A stretch of 64,000 nucleotides of DNA from Streptomyces sennicomposti (GTDB lineage Bacteria > Actinomycetota > Actinomycetes > Streptomycetales > Streptomycetaceae), in NCBI RefSeq assembly GCF_019890635.1, contig NZ_JAIOAB010000039.1:1-64000 (forward strand), in the 5' to 3' direction. Within the stretch, counting starts at the first letter, position 1, and each line of letters starts with the position of its first letter. Below the pieces are notes generated by a model. The model made no database searches and was not told where the DNA came from. It saw only the letters and a list, made by a program, of their open reading frames with translations. Both the position numbers and the translations under genes were made by a program. Of the stretch, positions 1-8,161 are shown piece after piece.

Positions 1-30
1 CGATGCGCAGGTCCGCTCTGAGTCCGGCCC

Positions 31-58
31 GGCCGCCCCGCCCCGACCCGGGGCGGCC
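31..58. terminator. GC-rich hairpin, probable terminator
   Basis: Perfect 10-bp inverted repeat, GGCCGCCCCG at 31-40 and CGGGGCGGCC at 49-58, with an 8-nt loop and no T-run. It probably ends a transcript entering from left of the window. It sits just before the truncated crtU, so whatever now lies upstream is probably not a co-transcribed crtT or crtY. Confidence 0.5.
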
Positions 59-120
59 ATTGTGGTGATTTGTCCGGCGGGTCGGTGTCGCGTTGTGCGG
101 CGGCGGTTACCCACAGTGGT

Positions 121-1428
121 ATGACCACCTTCTTCCGCCAGTACTACAACCTGCGCGGCCTGCTGCGCCGTACCGACCCCGGCCTGGACCGGCTGCACCC
201 CCTGCCCGACTACCCGCTGCGGCACAGCGGCGGCCTCACCGACAGCTTCGCCCGCGTCCCGCGCACCCCGCCCCTCAGCGCCCTCGGCTTCGTCGCCCTG
301 AGCCCCACCTTCGGCTGGCGCGACCTCGCCGCGATGGACGCGCGGGCCGCGCTGCCGCTCCTCGACGTCCGCGTCCCCGAGGTCTACGAACGCTTCGACA
401 CGGTCAGCGCCAGCCGCTTCCTGGAAGGCGTCCGCTTCCCCGAGGCCGCGCACCACCTGGCGTTCGAGGTGTTCTCCCGCAGCTTCTTCGCCGACCCGCG
501 CGAACTCTCGGCCGCCGAACTCATCCTGATGTTCCACATCTACTTCCTCGGCTCCGCCGAAGGCCTCCTCTTCGACGTGCCCGACGAGCCGTTCCCGCAG
601 GCGCTGTGGGAACCCCTCGGCGACTACCTGCGGCGCCTGGGCGCCGACGTGCGCACCGGCACCCCCGTACGCGCCGTCCACCCCGAGACCGACGACGGCG
701 GCGTGACGGTACGGACCGACACCGCCGCCCACCGCCACGACGCGGCGGTCCTCGCCCTCGACCCCGGGGCGCTGCGCGCACTCGTCGCCGGCTCACCCCG
801 GCTCGGCACGCCCGCCTGGCGCGCCGGCATCGGCGCCCTGCGCACCGCCCCGCCCTTCCTCGTCTCCCGGCTCTGGCTCGACCGGCCGGTCCGCGCCGAC
901 CGGCCCGGCTTCCTCGGCACCAGCGGCTACGACGGCCTCGACAACGTCAGCGTCCTCGACCGCTACGAGGGCGAGGCCGCCCGCTGGGCCGCCCGCACCG
1001 GCGGCTCGGTGGTGGAACTGCACGCCTACGCCGTCACCGGACCGGCCGACCGGCGGGAGACACAGGACCGCCTCCTCGCCGCCCTGCACCGGGTCTACCC
1101 CGAGACCCGGCAGGCGCGGATCGTGGACGCCCGGCACGCCTGGCACGCCGACTGCCCCCTGTTCCCGGTCGGCGGCCACACCCGGCGGCCCACCGTGGCC
1201 ACCCCGCACCCCCGGGTGACGCTCGCCGGCGACGCGATCCGCTGCGACCTGCCCGTGGCCCTGATGGAACGCGCCGCCACCACCGGCTTCCTGGCGGCCG
1301 GTCTGCTCCTGGCCGCCTGGGGCGTCCGCGGCCAGGTGCTGTGGACCGTCCCCCGCACCGGCCGCTCCCCGGTCCTGCGCGCCCTGAGCGCGGCGGCCCG
1401 CCGGCCGGCGGCGGGGTCAGTACGATGA
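121..1428 (+). pseudogene. crtU: 5'-truncated carotenoid desaturase/methyltransferase CrtU
   Basis: CrtU is the FAD-dependent enzyme that converts beta-carotene rings to aromatic rings in isorenieratene synthesis. The recognisable part starts abruptly at FFRQYYNLRGLLRR and runs to the family C-terminus (residues around DLPVALMERAATTGF, the C-terminal FAD-binding segment). The N-terminal GxGxxG dinucleotide fold and the next several dozen residues, present in full-length homologues of about 500 residues, are missing. The first in-frame ATG is at 121 with no Shine-Dalgarno sequence. The 50 coding bases upstream do not resemble CrtU. It faces crtI-crtB-crtV, as expected for a crtYTU/crtEIBV arrangement. 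Without the N-terminal FAD fold it is unlikely to be active. The assignment rests on remembered family sequence. Confidence 0.7.
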
Positions 1429-1809
1429 CGCCGGCTGGAGCACCGCCGGGGCGGCGTCCTGCGGACCGGCGGCGATGACCGCGTCGAGCAGGCCCTGGGA
1501 GGACCGCAGATCCTCGATCGCACGGGCGATGCGCTCGCGCTCCCGGCGCAGCGTCGCCACCAGGTCGGGGCAGACGGGCGCGAGGATCGGGCCGTCGTCG
1601 CGGACGCAGGGCAGGACCTGCGCGATGGTGGCGGTCGGCAGCCCGGCCGCGAGCAGGATCCGGACACGCCGGACGGTGTCCACGTCCGCCTCGCCGTAGA
1701 CGCGGTAACCGCTCGGCAGCCGGGTCGGCGACAGCAGGCCCTGCTCCTCGTAGTAGCGCAGCAGCCGCTCGCTGACCCCGGTCCGGCGGACCATCTCCCC
1801 GATGCGCAT
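1417..1809 (-). CDS. MerR-family transcriptional regulator
   Basis: A 130-residue one-component regulator. The N-terminal MerR winged helix is clear: MRIGEMVRRTGVSERLLRYYEEQGLL at 1-26, then the typical SGYRVYGEADVDTVRRV wing at 38-54. A coiled-coil dimerisation helix follows (about 75-115). The C-terminus has few cysteines and no metal-site motif, so it is more likely a drug- or stress-sensing member than a metal sensor. The stop overlaps the 3' end of the crtU remnant by 12 bases (convergent). It is divergent from an alpha/beta hydrolase with a MerR-style promoter between them, so the hydrolase is the likely target. Confidence 0.85.
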   Translation of the reverse strand: MRIGEMVRRTGVSERLLRYYEEQGLLSPTRLPSGYRVYGEADVDTVRRVRILLAAGLPTATIAQVLPCVRDDGPILAPVCPDLVATLRRERERIARAIEDLRSSQGLLDAVIAAGPQDAAPAVLQPASSY

Positions 1810-1829
1810 GTGGTCTGCACCTCACCCCG

Positions 1830-1860
1830 TTGACTCTCACACCGGTGTCAGACTTTAGCG
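1830..1860 (+). promoter_or_regulatory. MerR-type promoter with long spacer and palindrome
   Basis: TTGACT (1830-1835) is followed 18-19 bp later by TTTAGC/TTAGCG (1854-1860). A perfect palindrome ACACCGGTGT (1839-1848) lies inside the spacer. An over-long spacer containing the operator is the known hallmark of MerR-activated promoters. It points toward the alpha/beta hydrolase and lies just upstream of merR on the other strand. The assignment to this regulator is inferred from adjacency. Confidence 0.55.
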
Positions 1861-1997
1861 TTCCGGACATGGTCACCGGCAGCCGCCCCGATCATCTGGC
1901 GCGGCGTCAACTAGTCAGCGTCGCTGGTCCGGTGGCCCCGTGCCCCGCATCGTGAGCCCCGCAGCAAGCGGCGGCGAACCCGAAGGAGACCCGAACC

Positions 1998-2792
1998 ATG
2001 TCCCCTGCCCTGCCCGGCTCCAGCCTCGGCCGCATCGTCCGCGGCACCGGCCCCGGCCTGCTGCTCGCCCACGGCGCCGGCGGCGGCATCGACGCCAACT
2101 ACGGCCCCGTCCTGGACGCCCTGGCCGCGCACCGCACCGTCGTCGGGCCCGACTACCCGGGCACCGGCCGCACCCCGCGCGCCGACGCCCCGCTCACCCT
2201 GGACGGCCTGGCCGACGAACTGGTCGCCACCGCCGTGGAGGAGGGCGTCGAGACCTTCGCCGTCGCCGGGTACTCGCTGGGCGCCGCCGTCGCCGTCCGC
2301 GCCGCCACCCGGCACCCCGGGCGCGTCACCGCCCTCGTCCTCACCGCGGGCTTCGCCCATCCCAGCCCGCGGTTCCTGCTGGCCGCCCGGATGTGGCGCG
2401 ACCTGCTCGACGCGGACGACCCGGAGGCCCTGGCCGGCTTCCTCGCCCTGGTCGCCTTCAGCGCCCCCGCCCTGGACGCGCTCGGCCAGGACGCCCTCGA
2501 CGCCGCCCTCGAAACCAGTGCGGCCACCGTTCCGCCGGGCACGCCCGACCACGTCGACCTGCTCCTCGGCGGCATCGACGTACGGGACGACCTCGCCGCG
2601 ATCACGGTGCCGACCCTCGTCGTCTCCACCACGCTCGACCAGCTCGTCACCCCGTACCACCACCGGCAGCTCAGCGACGGCATACCCGGGGCGGAGCGCG
2701 CCGAGATCGCCTCCGGGCATCTGCCGTTCGTGGAACGGCCCGAGGAGTGGGGCGCCCTCATCAGCGACTTCCTGCGGGACAACGACGCCTGA
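1998..2792 (+). CDS. alpha/beta-fold hydrolase
   Basis: A 264-residue alpha/beta hydrolase. The oxyanion segment AHGAGGG is at about 24-30. The nucleophile elbow GYSLGA (Ser93) and a C-terminal catalytic-histidine region SGHLPFVERPEEW are visible, with the acid in the TTLDQLVTP region. The start ATG has a good AAGGAG ribosome site. The substrate cannot be read from sequence; such enzymes are esterases, lactonases or haloperoxidase-like proteins. It is divergent from merR with a MerR-type promoter between, suggesting an inducible detoxification pair inserted between the two carotenoid operons. Confidence 0.85.
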   Translation: MSPALPGSSLGRIVRGTGPGLLLAHGAGGGIDANYGPVLDALAAHRTVVGPDYPGTGRTPRADAPLTLDGLADELVATAVEEGVETFAVAGYSLGAAVAVRAATRHPGRVTALVLTAGFAHPSPRFLLAARMWRDLLDADDPEALAGFLALVAFSAPALDALGQDALDAALETSAATVPPGTPDHVDLLLGGIDVRDDLAAITVPTLVVSTTLDQLVTPYHHRQLSDGIPGAERAEIASGHLPFVERPEEWGALISDFLRDNDA

Positions 2793-2879
2793 GGGCGACT
2801 CCCGGCCGGGAGGCGACGCCGTACGGCTGCCGCCCGAGTGGCGACGACCGCAGACGACTCCGCCCCGCCGGGAAGCCTC

Positions 2880-3890
2880 TCACCCCGGCAAACGCCCCGA
2901 CGCCCGCAGCTGCCAGCGCCGTTCCGCGTAGGCCAGGTCGTCGCGCCACAGCCGGGCCGCCGTGCGGCGGACCAGAGGGCGCAGGGCGGGGGCCGCGGCG
3001 CGGGCCAGGGCGAAGCCGGGGCGGTCCGAGGCGGCGACCACCGCCTCGATCACGGCGGTCCGGGGCCGCTCGTCCGCCCCGCCGGTCAGCGGCGTGGCGT
3101 GGGTCTCCACCACGGACCCGGCCCCCTCGCCGTCGGCGATCCGCATGACGACCGTGCGCGGACCGGGCGCCGTGAACTCCGCCCGGACGGGCACCACGCA
3201 CCGCCTGGTCACCCGGAAGGAGACGTCCACGACGAAGGCGTCGTCGCCCTCGCCCCGGGGCGCCCGGACCACCGTCAGATCCACGAACGAGTACGGGTGG
3301 AACCACGCCCCGTGCCACGGGTCGAGCCGGTTGGCGACCACGTCCTGCGGCTCGCACCGCCCCTCCGCCGTGCACACCGCGTCCAGCGCGCCGCCGGCCG
3401 CCGGCCGCCGCGGCACCACGGGCCGCCGGGTCGGCTCCTCGCCGCCGACCGCGTCCAGCCGCACCCACACCAGCACCCCGTCGTCGTACGCCGGATACGG
3501 CTCCCACCCGGCGAACGGCCCGCCGTCCAGGGCGAGTCCGTGCCAGTGGCACACCAGCGTGCCGCACACCACCCGGCCCTCCCGCAGCGGCGCCCCGAGG
3601 TGCGGGCAGATGCCCGGGCCCGCGTGCAGCTCCCCGGCCGCCGACCGCCACAGCACCACCTCGACGCCGCCGACCGTCCTGCCGAACGGCGGCCCACCGG
3701 GCCGTACTTCACGGGAGGCGGCGACGACGAACCAGTTGCCGGACGGACGGGCCGACGCCCGTTTCAGCGCGTCGGCGATCAGCGCCGGGCGGGCCGCCCG
3801 CCAAGTCGACGGCTGTGCGGCCCAGTTCGGCCGGCCCGGCCGCCGACGCAGCGGTGGCCGCCAACCAGAGGGCCCAGGACGGCCGTTCAC
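2880..3890 (-). CDS. crtV: Rieske [2Fe-2S] protein of the carotenoid operon (CrtV-like)
   Basis: A 336-residue protein with a Rieske domain. The cluster ligands are visible as C95-P-H97 and C114-H-W-H117, in ICPHLGAPLREG and GTLVCHWHGL. The C-terminal half (about 150-330) is a ligand-binding-like domain conserved in the DUF5914/CrtV proteins that follow crtB in streptomycete carotenoid operons. The GTG start at 3890 overlaps the crtB stop (GTGA), so the genes are translationally coupled. A longer frame extends upstream inside crtB but has no homologous content. The exact reaction of CrtV is unclear; it probably supports ring desaturation by CrtU, which is truncated here. Confidence 0.75.
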   Translation of the reverse strand: MNGRPGPSGWRPPLRRRPGRPNWAAQPSTWRAARPALIADALKRASARPSGNWFVVAASREVRPGGPPFGRTVGGVEVVLWRSAAGELHAGPGICPHLGAPLREGRVVCGTLVCHWHGLALDGGPFAGWEPYPAYDDGVLVWVRLDAVGGEEPTRRPVVPRRPAAGGALDAVCTAEGRCEPQDVVANRLDPWHGAWFHPYSFVDLTVVRAPRGEGDDAFVVDVSFRVTRRCVVPVRAEFTAPGPRTVVMRIADGEGAGSVVETHATPLTGGADERPRTAVIEAVVAASDRPGFALARAAAPALRPLVRRTAARLWRDDLAYAERRWQLRASGRLPG

Positions 3891-4876
3891 TGTGCGGCCT
3901 CCTCGCACTCCGGCGCCACGGCGTCCGGCGCCGTCCGCGCACCGCGGGCGCGCCACCGCGCCCCGGCGATCTGGACGAGTCCGGCCGCGGCCACCACCGC
4001 ACGGCGGGTGGCGGAGACCGCCGCGCGCCGGTGCAGCACCGTGTACTGCTGTTCGGCGATGGCGTCGAGGATGCCGCCGTAGAGCGTGAACGCCGCGCGG
4101 ATGCAGGGCCGTACCCGGGGGTCGAGCATCGCGATGCCGGGCTCCGCCTCCCGGTACACCTCCCGCGTCAGCGCCTCCGCGGCGATCAGCGCCGCCTGGA
4201 TGCGCGCGTCCCCCAGTCCGGTACGGCGGCTCCACTCCAGCAGCGGCCGGTCCACGCCGTGCGCGGCGAGCAGGTCGGCGGGCAGGTAGACGCGGCCCCG
4301 GTCCAGGTCCTCGCCCACGTCCCGCAGGAAGTTGGTCAGCTGGAAGGCCACGCCGAGCGCGGCGGCGTGCGGCGCGGCCTCGGCGCGGGGCACGACCGTG
4401 CCGAGCACCGGCAGCATCTGCAGCCCGATCACCGCCGCCGAGCCGTGCATGTACGCCCGCAGGTCGGCGTAGGTGGCATAGTCCGTGACGTCGAGGTCGG
4501 CGCGCATGGAGGCCAGGAAGTCGGCGAACAGGGTGTGGTCGATGCCGTAGCGCCCGGCGGTGTCGGCGACCGCGCGGACCACGGGCTCGCAGCCGCCGCC
4601 GGTGCGCAGCGCGTGCGCGAGGTCGCTCTCCAGCGAGCGCAGCAGCCGGTCGCGTTCGGCGGGCGTACGGCCGCGCCGGAGGTCGTCCACGATGTCGTCG
4701 GCCCAGCGGGCGAAGCCGTACAGCGCGTGCACGGCCGACCGGCGCTCGACCGGCAGCAGCCGGGTGGCCAGGAAGTAGGTGCGGCCGTGGCGGGCGTTGA
4801 GCAGGCGGCAGCGGGCGTAGGCGGCGCGGAGCGCGGGATCGGTGATCCCGGCCGCGTCCAGTTCACGCCGGGTCAT
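3887..4876 (-). CDS. crtB: phytoene synthase
   Basis: A 329-residue squalene/phytoene synthase that condenses two geranylgeranyl diphosphates to phytoene. Both aspartate-rich Mg-diphosphate motifs are present: RWADDIVDD near 57-65 and LTNFLRDVGEDLDRGRVYLP near 184-203. Length is normal. The start is preceded by a 12-codon minicistron whose TGA overlaps this ATG (ATGA), and the 3' end overlaps crtV. The substrate-making crtE is not in the window, so GGPP must come from elsewhere or the pathway may be idle. Confidence 0.92.
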   Translation of the reverse strand: MTRRELDAAGITDPALRAAYARCRLLNARHGRTYFLATRLLPVERRSAVHALYGFARWADDIVDDLRRGRTPAERDRLLRSLESDLAHALRTGGGCEPVVRAVADTAGRYGIDHTLFADFLASMRADLDVTDYATYADLRAYMHGSAAVIGLQMLPVLGTVVPRAEAAPHAAALGVAFQLTNFLRDVGEDLDRGRVYLPADLLAAHGVDRPLLEWSRRTGLGDARIQAALIAAEALTREVYREAEPGIAMLDPRVRPCIRAAFTLYGGILDAIAEQQYTVLHRRAAVSATRRAVVAAAGLVQIAGARWRARGARTAPDAVAPECEEAAQ

Positions 4877-4920
4877 GGGCGGCCTGCGCAGTTGGTCTCA
4901 CGCCGGGTCATGGGCGGCCT
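4863..4920. repeat. 23-bp direct repeat, 35-bp period, at the crtI/crtB junction
   Basis: The same 23 bases occur at 4863-4885 and 4898-4920, so 35 bp containing the crtB start were duplicated in tandem. The first copy carries the true crtB start; the second carries a duplicate ATG fused to the crtI stop. Confidence 0.85.
4873..4911 (-). CDS. 12-codon minicistron linking crtI and crtB
   Basis: A tiny open frame (MTRRETNCAGRP, stop) whose ATG overlaps the crtI stop (ATGA at 4908-4911) and whose TGA overlaps the crtB ATG (ATGA at 4873-4876). Its first codons copy the start of crtB because this segment arose by tandem duplication. It probably has no product function but preserves a chain of coupled stops and starts through the operon. 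Confidence 0.5.
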   Translation of the reverse strand: MTRRETNCAGRP

Positions 4921-6479
4921 CCGGGGTCGGTGCGGACGTGGCCCGCGCGGGACGCGGCGCGGGACGGCGGGGGACGGCGGGGGACGCGCCGGGGGAGGAC
5001 CCCGCCGGTGATGCGGGCGGCGGCGAGCTTGCCGCTGAGGAGCACCGTCGGCACGCCGACCCCCGGGGTGGTGCCGCAGCCGGCCAGGACGGCGTTCTCC
5101 AGCCCGCGCACCAGGTTGCGCGGCCGGAACGGGCCGGTCTGGGCGAAGGTGTGCGCGACCGAGAAGGGGGTGCCGGCCGCATGTCCCCGCGCCGTCCAGT
5201 CCAGCGGCGTCACCAGCAGCTCCTCGCGCACGCTCGCCGCGAATCCGGTCAGGCCCCGGCGCTCCAGCTCGGCGACCAGGCTGTCGCGGTAGCGCGGGCC
5301 GAGATCCCGCCAGTCGGCGGCGCCGGGGCCGATGTCGGTGTTCGGGCAGGGCGCGAGGACGTAGTGCAGGTGGCCGCCCGGGGGCGCGAGCGCCGGATCG
5401 TGCGCCGTCGGGCGGGTGATCAGCAGCGACGGGTCGCTCATCAGCCGTCCCGTGCGGGTGAGTTCGTCGAAGGTGCGCTCCCAGGCCGCGCCGAAGGACA
5501 GGGTGTGATGGGCCAGGCCCGGCCAGGTGCGGTCGCAGCCCGCGTGCAGGACCACGGCGGACGGCGCGTGCCGCAGCCGTACCGGGCGGCGCGGTGCGCG
5601 GCCCAGCAGCCGGTGCGCGGCGGCCAGTTCGCAGCTCAGCACCACCGCGTCGCAGGCGATCCGCTCGCCCGACGCCAGCCGCACCGCCCGCACCCGCCCG
5701 GCCGCGCACTCCAGGCCGCTCACCTCGGCCGACCAGCGCAGCTCCGCGCCCGCGCCGGCCGCGGCGGCCGCCATCCCGCGGGGCAGCGCGTGCATGCCGC
5801 CCTCGGGGAACCAGACCCCGGCCACGGTGTCCATGTAGGCGATCACCGCGTACGCCGCGAGCGCCCGGGCGGGGGCGACTCCGGCGTACAGGGACTGGAA
5901 GGTGAAGACCCGGCGCAGCCGGGCATCGCGCAGGAAGCGGCCGACGCGCCGGTCCAGCCGGCCGAAGCCGCCCAGCGCCGCCAGGCGCGCCAGGTCCGGG
6001 GTGAGAAGCTGCAGGGGCGAGTCGAAGTTGGCGTCGATGAACCGCCCCATCTGCGCCCGGTACAGCCGGGTCAGCCAGTCGCGCAGGGCGCGGTAGCCGG
6101 CCGCCTCGGCGGGTCCGGCGAAGCGCCGCACCTCCGCCTCCATCGCCTCGGCGTCGGTGTGCACGTCGAGCGCGGAGCCGTCGGCGAAGGCGGCCCGGTA
6201 GGCCGGGTGCAGAGGGGTGAGGCGGACATGGCGGTCGAGGCGGTCGCCGACGGCGGCGAAGGCCTCGTCGGCCAGGTGCGGCATGGTCAGCACGGTCGGT
6301 CCGGTGTCCAGCTCATACCCGCCGAGCCGCACCCGCCCGGCCCGGCCGCCCGGACCGGCGTCGCGCTCGACGACGGTCACCCGCCGGCCCGCGCCGAGCA
6401 GGTGCAGGGCGCAGGAGAGACCGGACAGACCGGCGCCCACGACGACGACGTGCCCGGTCGCCCCGGGCACCGTCCTCAC
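4908..6479 (-). CDS. crtI: phytoene desaturase
   Basis: A 523-residue CrtI-type FAD desaturase converting phytoene to lycopene. The dinucleotide motif VVVVGAGLSGLSCA (residues 11-24) and following VVERDAGPGGRAG are clear. The C-terminal AGCGTTPGVGVPTVLLSGKLAA segment is the typical CrtI FAD/substrate signature (AGxxTHPGxGxP, with Thr for the usual His). I chose GTG at 6479 (VRTVPGATGHVVVVG) because residues upstream do not resemble the family; the frame stays open to an ATG at 6569. In relatives crtE precedes crtI; here there is only noncoding sequence and then a photolyase. Confidence 0.9.
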   Translation of the reverse strand: MRTVPGATGHVVVVGAGLSGLSCALHLLGAGRRVTVVERDAGPGGRAGRVRLGGYELDTGPTVLTMPHLADEAFAAVGDRLDRHVRLTPLHPAYRAAFADGSALDVHTDAEAMEAEVRRFAGPAEAAGYRALRDWLTRLYRAQMGRFIDANFDSPLQLLTPDLARLAALGGFGRLDRRVGRFLRDARLRRVFTFQSLYAGVAPARALAAYAVIAYMDTVAGVWFPEGGMHALPRGMAAAAAGAGAELRWSAEVSGLECAAGRVRAVRLASGERIACDAVVLSCELAAAHRLLGRAPRRPVRLRHAPSAVVLHAGCDRTWPGLAHHTLSFGAAWERTFDELTRTGRLMSDPSLLITRPTAHDPALAPPGGHLHYVLAPCPNTDIGPGAADWRDLGPRYRDSLVAELERRGLTGFAASVREELLVTPLDWTARGHAAGTPFSVAHTFAQTGPFRPRNLVRGLENAVLAGCGTTPGVGVPTVLLSGKLAAARITGGVLPRRVPRRPPPSRAASRAGHVRTDPGGRP

Positions 6480-6578
6480 CCGGACCCCCGGGCACGGCCG
6501 GTCGGTGCGGCCACCGGGGGCCGCGGTCGCAGCACGGACAACGCTCACCCGCTCTCGCTCCCCGCACACCGGGGCGTG

Positions 6579-6601
6579 AGCCGCGCGGTCGCCGCGCGGC
6601 T
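6579..6601 (-). terminator. hairpin between photolyase and crtI
   Basis: AGCCGCGCG (6579-6587), 5-nt loop, CGCGCGGCT (6593-6601). A 9-bp all-paired stem downstream of the photolyase stop and upstream of crtI. It is likely a factor-independent terminator or attenuator separating the two transcripts. Confidence 0.45.
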
Positions 6602-6734
6602 GCGCTGATCCCTGCCCCGCGACGCCCTGCGGGGGCGCTCCCCGGCGGCCCCGTCACTCCACCGGCCCATCGCCCGGTCGGCCGACCGGCCCCACGCCGC
6701 CTCGGCCGCTGCCCCCCGCGCGCCCGCGCCGCCC

Positions 6735-8108
6735 TCAGTCGCGTCCCCGGGCGTGCCTGAAGCGCGCCAGGCCCTCCCCGAGGTCCACCAGCGGCTGCGG
6801 ATAGCCGAGGGCGGCGCGCTCCTCCTCCGGCAGGCGCCACGGCTCGTGCACGAACCGGGCGGCCACCTCGCGCAGTTCGGGCACCCAGCGGCGTACGTAC
6901 GTGCCGTCCGGGTCGTAGCGCTTGCCCTGGACGACCGGGTTGAGGACGCGGTGGGGGCGGGTGTCGGTGCCGGTGCCGGCGGCCCACTGCCAGTTGAGCT
7001 GGTTGTTGACGACGTCCCCGTCCACCAGCAGGTCCAGGAAGTACCGTGCGCCGATCCGCCAGTCCACGTACAGCGTCTTGGTGAGGAAGCTCGCCGCCAG
7101 CAGCCGGGCCCGGTTGTGCATCCAGCCCTCGTGGCGCAGCTGGCGCATCGCCGCGTCGACGAGCGGGTAGCCCGTACGGCCCTCCCGCCAGGCCGCGATG
7201 TCCTCGGCCGCCTCGTCCGGGCCGCGCCAATGGTCCTCGCGGGTGCGGTAGTCCCGTACGGACGCGTCCGGGCGGGCCGCCAGCACCTGGTGGTGGAAGT
7301 CGCGCCAGCACAACTGCCGTACGAACGCCTCCGCCCCCTCACCGCCCCGCTCCCGCGCCCGCCGGACCAGCTCGACGGGCGAGAGCGCCCCGAAGTGCAG
7401 ATAGGGCGAGAGCCGGGAGGTGCCGTCGCCGCCGAGGTCGTCGTGCCGTTCCCCGTACGCGGCCACGCCCGCTCGCAGCCACCGGGACAGGCGCTCGCGC
7501 CCGGCCGTCTCGCCGCCCGCGGGCAGCGCGGGGGAGAGGCCGGACAGGTCGTCACGGGACGGCACCGGCTCGCCGCGCACCCCCTCCGGCACCCGTACGC
7601 TCCTAGGCGCCGGGCACGCCTCCCGCAGCCGCTCGCCGGACCAGCGGCGGAAGTACGGGGTGAAGACCGCGTAGTGGTCGGAGCCGGACGGCGCCAGGGC
7701 GCCCGGGGCGACGGCGGTGATCACGGCGTCGTGCACCCGCAGCTCGACGCCCCGCCCCGCCAGGTGGTCGCGCAGCCGCCGTTCCCGCCGCTGGGCGTAG
7801 CCGGTGACGCCCGCGGCCAGATGCACCCGCGTCGCTCCGCACTCCTCGGCCACCGCCGCCACCTCGCGGACGACCGGACCGCCGCGCACCACCAGCCGGC
7901 CGCCGCGCCGGCGCAGCGCCGCGTCCAGGTCGGCCAGGCAGTCGGCGAGGAAGGCGGCGCGGTTGGGCACGTCGAATCCGGCCGCGTGGACGCCGGGGTC
8001 GCGGACGAACAGCGGGACGACCTCGTCGGCCGCCGCGAGGGCCGCGCGCAGCGGCGGATGGTCGTGCAGCCGCAGATCCGAGGTGAACAGGACGACGGCG
8101 ACGGTCAT
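6735..8108 (-). CDS. phr: deoxyribodipyrimidine photolyase
   Basis: A 457-residue class I DNA photolyase/cryptochrome that repairs cyclobutane pyrimidine dimers with blue light. The N-terminal antenna-binding Rossmann domain begins MTVAVVLFTSDLRLHDHPPL. The C-terminal FAD domain carries DAAMRQLRHEGWMHNRARLL, YVDWRIGARYFLD and WQWAAGTGTDTRPHRVLNP, the usual FAD and dimer-contact segments including the conserved tryptophans. ATG at 8108 is the only start fitting the fold. It lies 53 bp downstream of the SDR gene on the same strand and is probably co-transcribed. Photolyase next to carotenoid genes is known for streptomycete light-induced regulons. Confidence 0.92.
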   Translation of the reverse strand: MTVAVVLFTSDLRLHDHPPLRAALAAADEVVPLFVRDPGVHAAGFDVPNRAAFLADCLADLDAALRRRGGRLVVRGGPVVREVAAVAEECGATRVHLAAGVTGYAQRRERRLRDHLAGRGVELRVHDAVITAVAPGALAPSGSDHYAVFTPYFRRWSGERLREACPAPRSVRVPEGVRGEPVPSRDDLSGLSPALPAGGETAGRERLSRWLRAGVAAYGERHDDLGGDGTSRLSPYLHFGALSPVELVRRARERGGEGAEAFVRQLCWRDFHHQVLAARPDASVRDYRTREDHWRGPDEAAEDIAAWREGRTGYPLVDAAMRQLRHEGWMHNRARLLAASFLTKTLYVDWRIGARYFLDLLVDGDVVNNQLNWQWAAGTGTDTRPHRVLNPVVQGKRYDPDGTYVRRWVPELREVAARFVHEPWRLPEEERAALGYPQPLVDLGEGLARFRHARGRD

Positions 8109-8161
8109 GAGGTCACTTTCCGGGGGCGGGGCGGGACGGTGCGGCGGGAACGGGCGTGCCG

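Noticed and set aside
93..1478. Long Arg/Pro-rich open frame overlapping crtU and a similar one over mutA (13354-15123)
   Set aside because: Composition is that of GC-rich shadow frames (extreme Arg/Pro or Ala/Gly), with no domain and no ribosome site.
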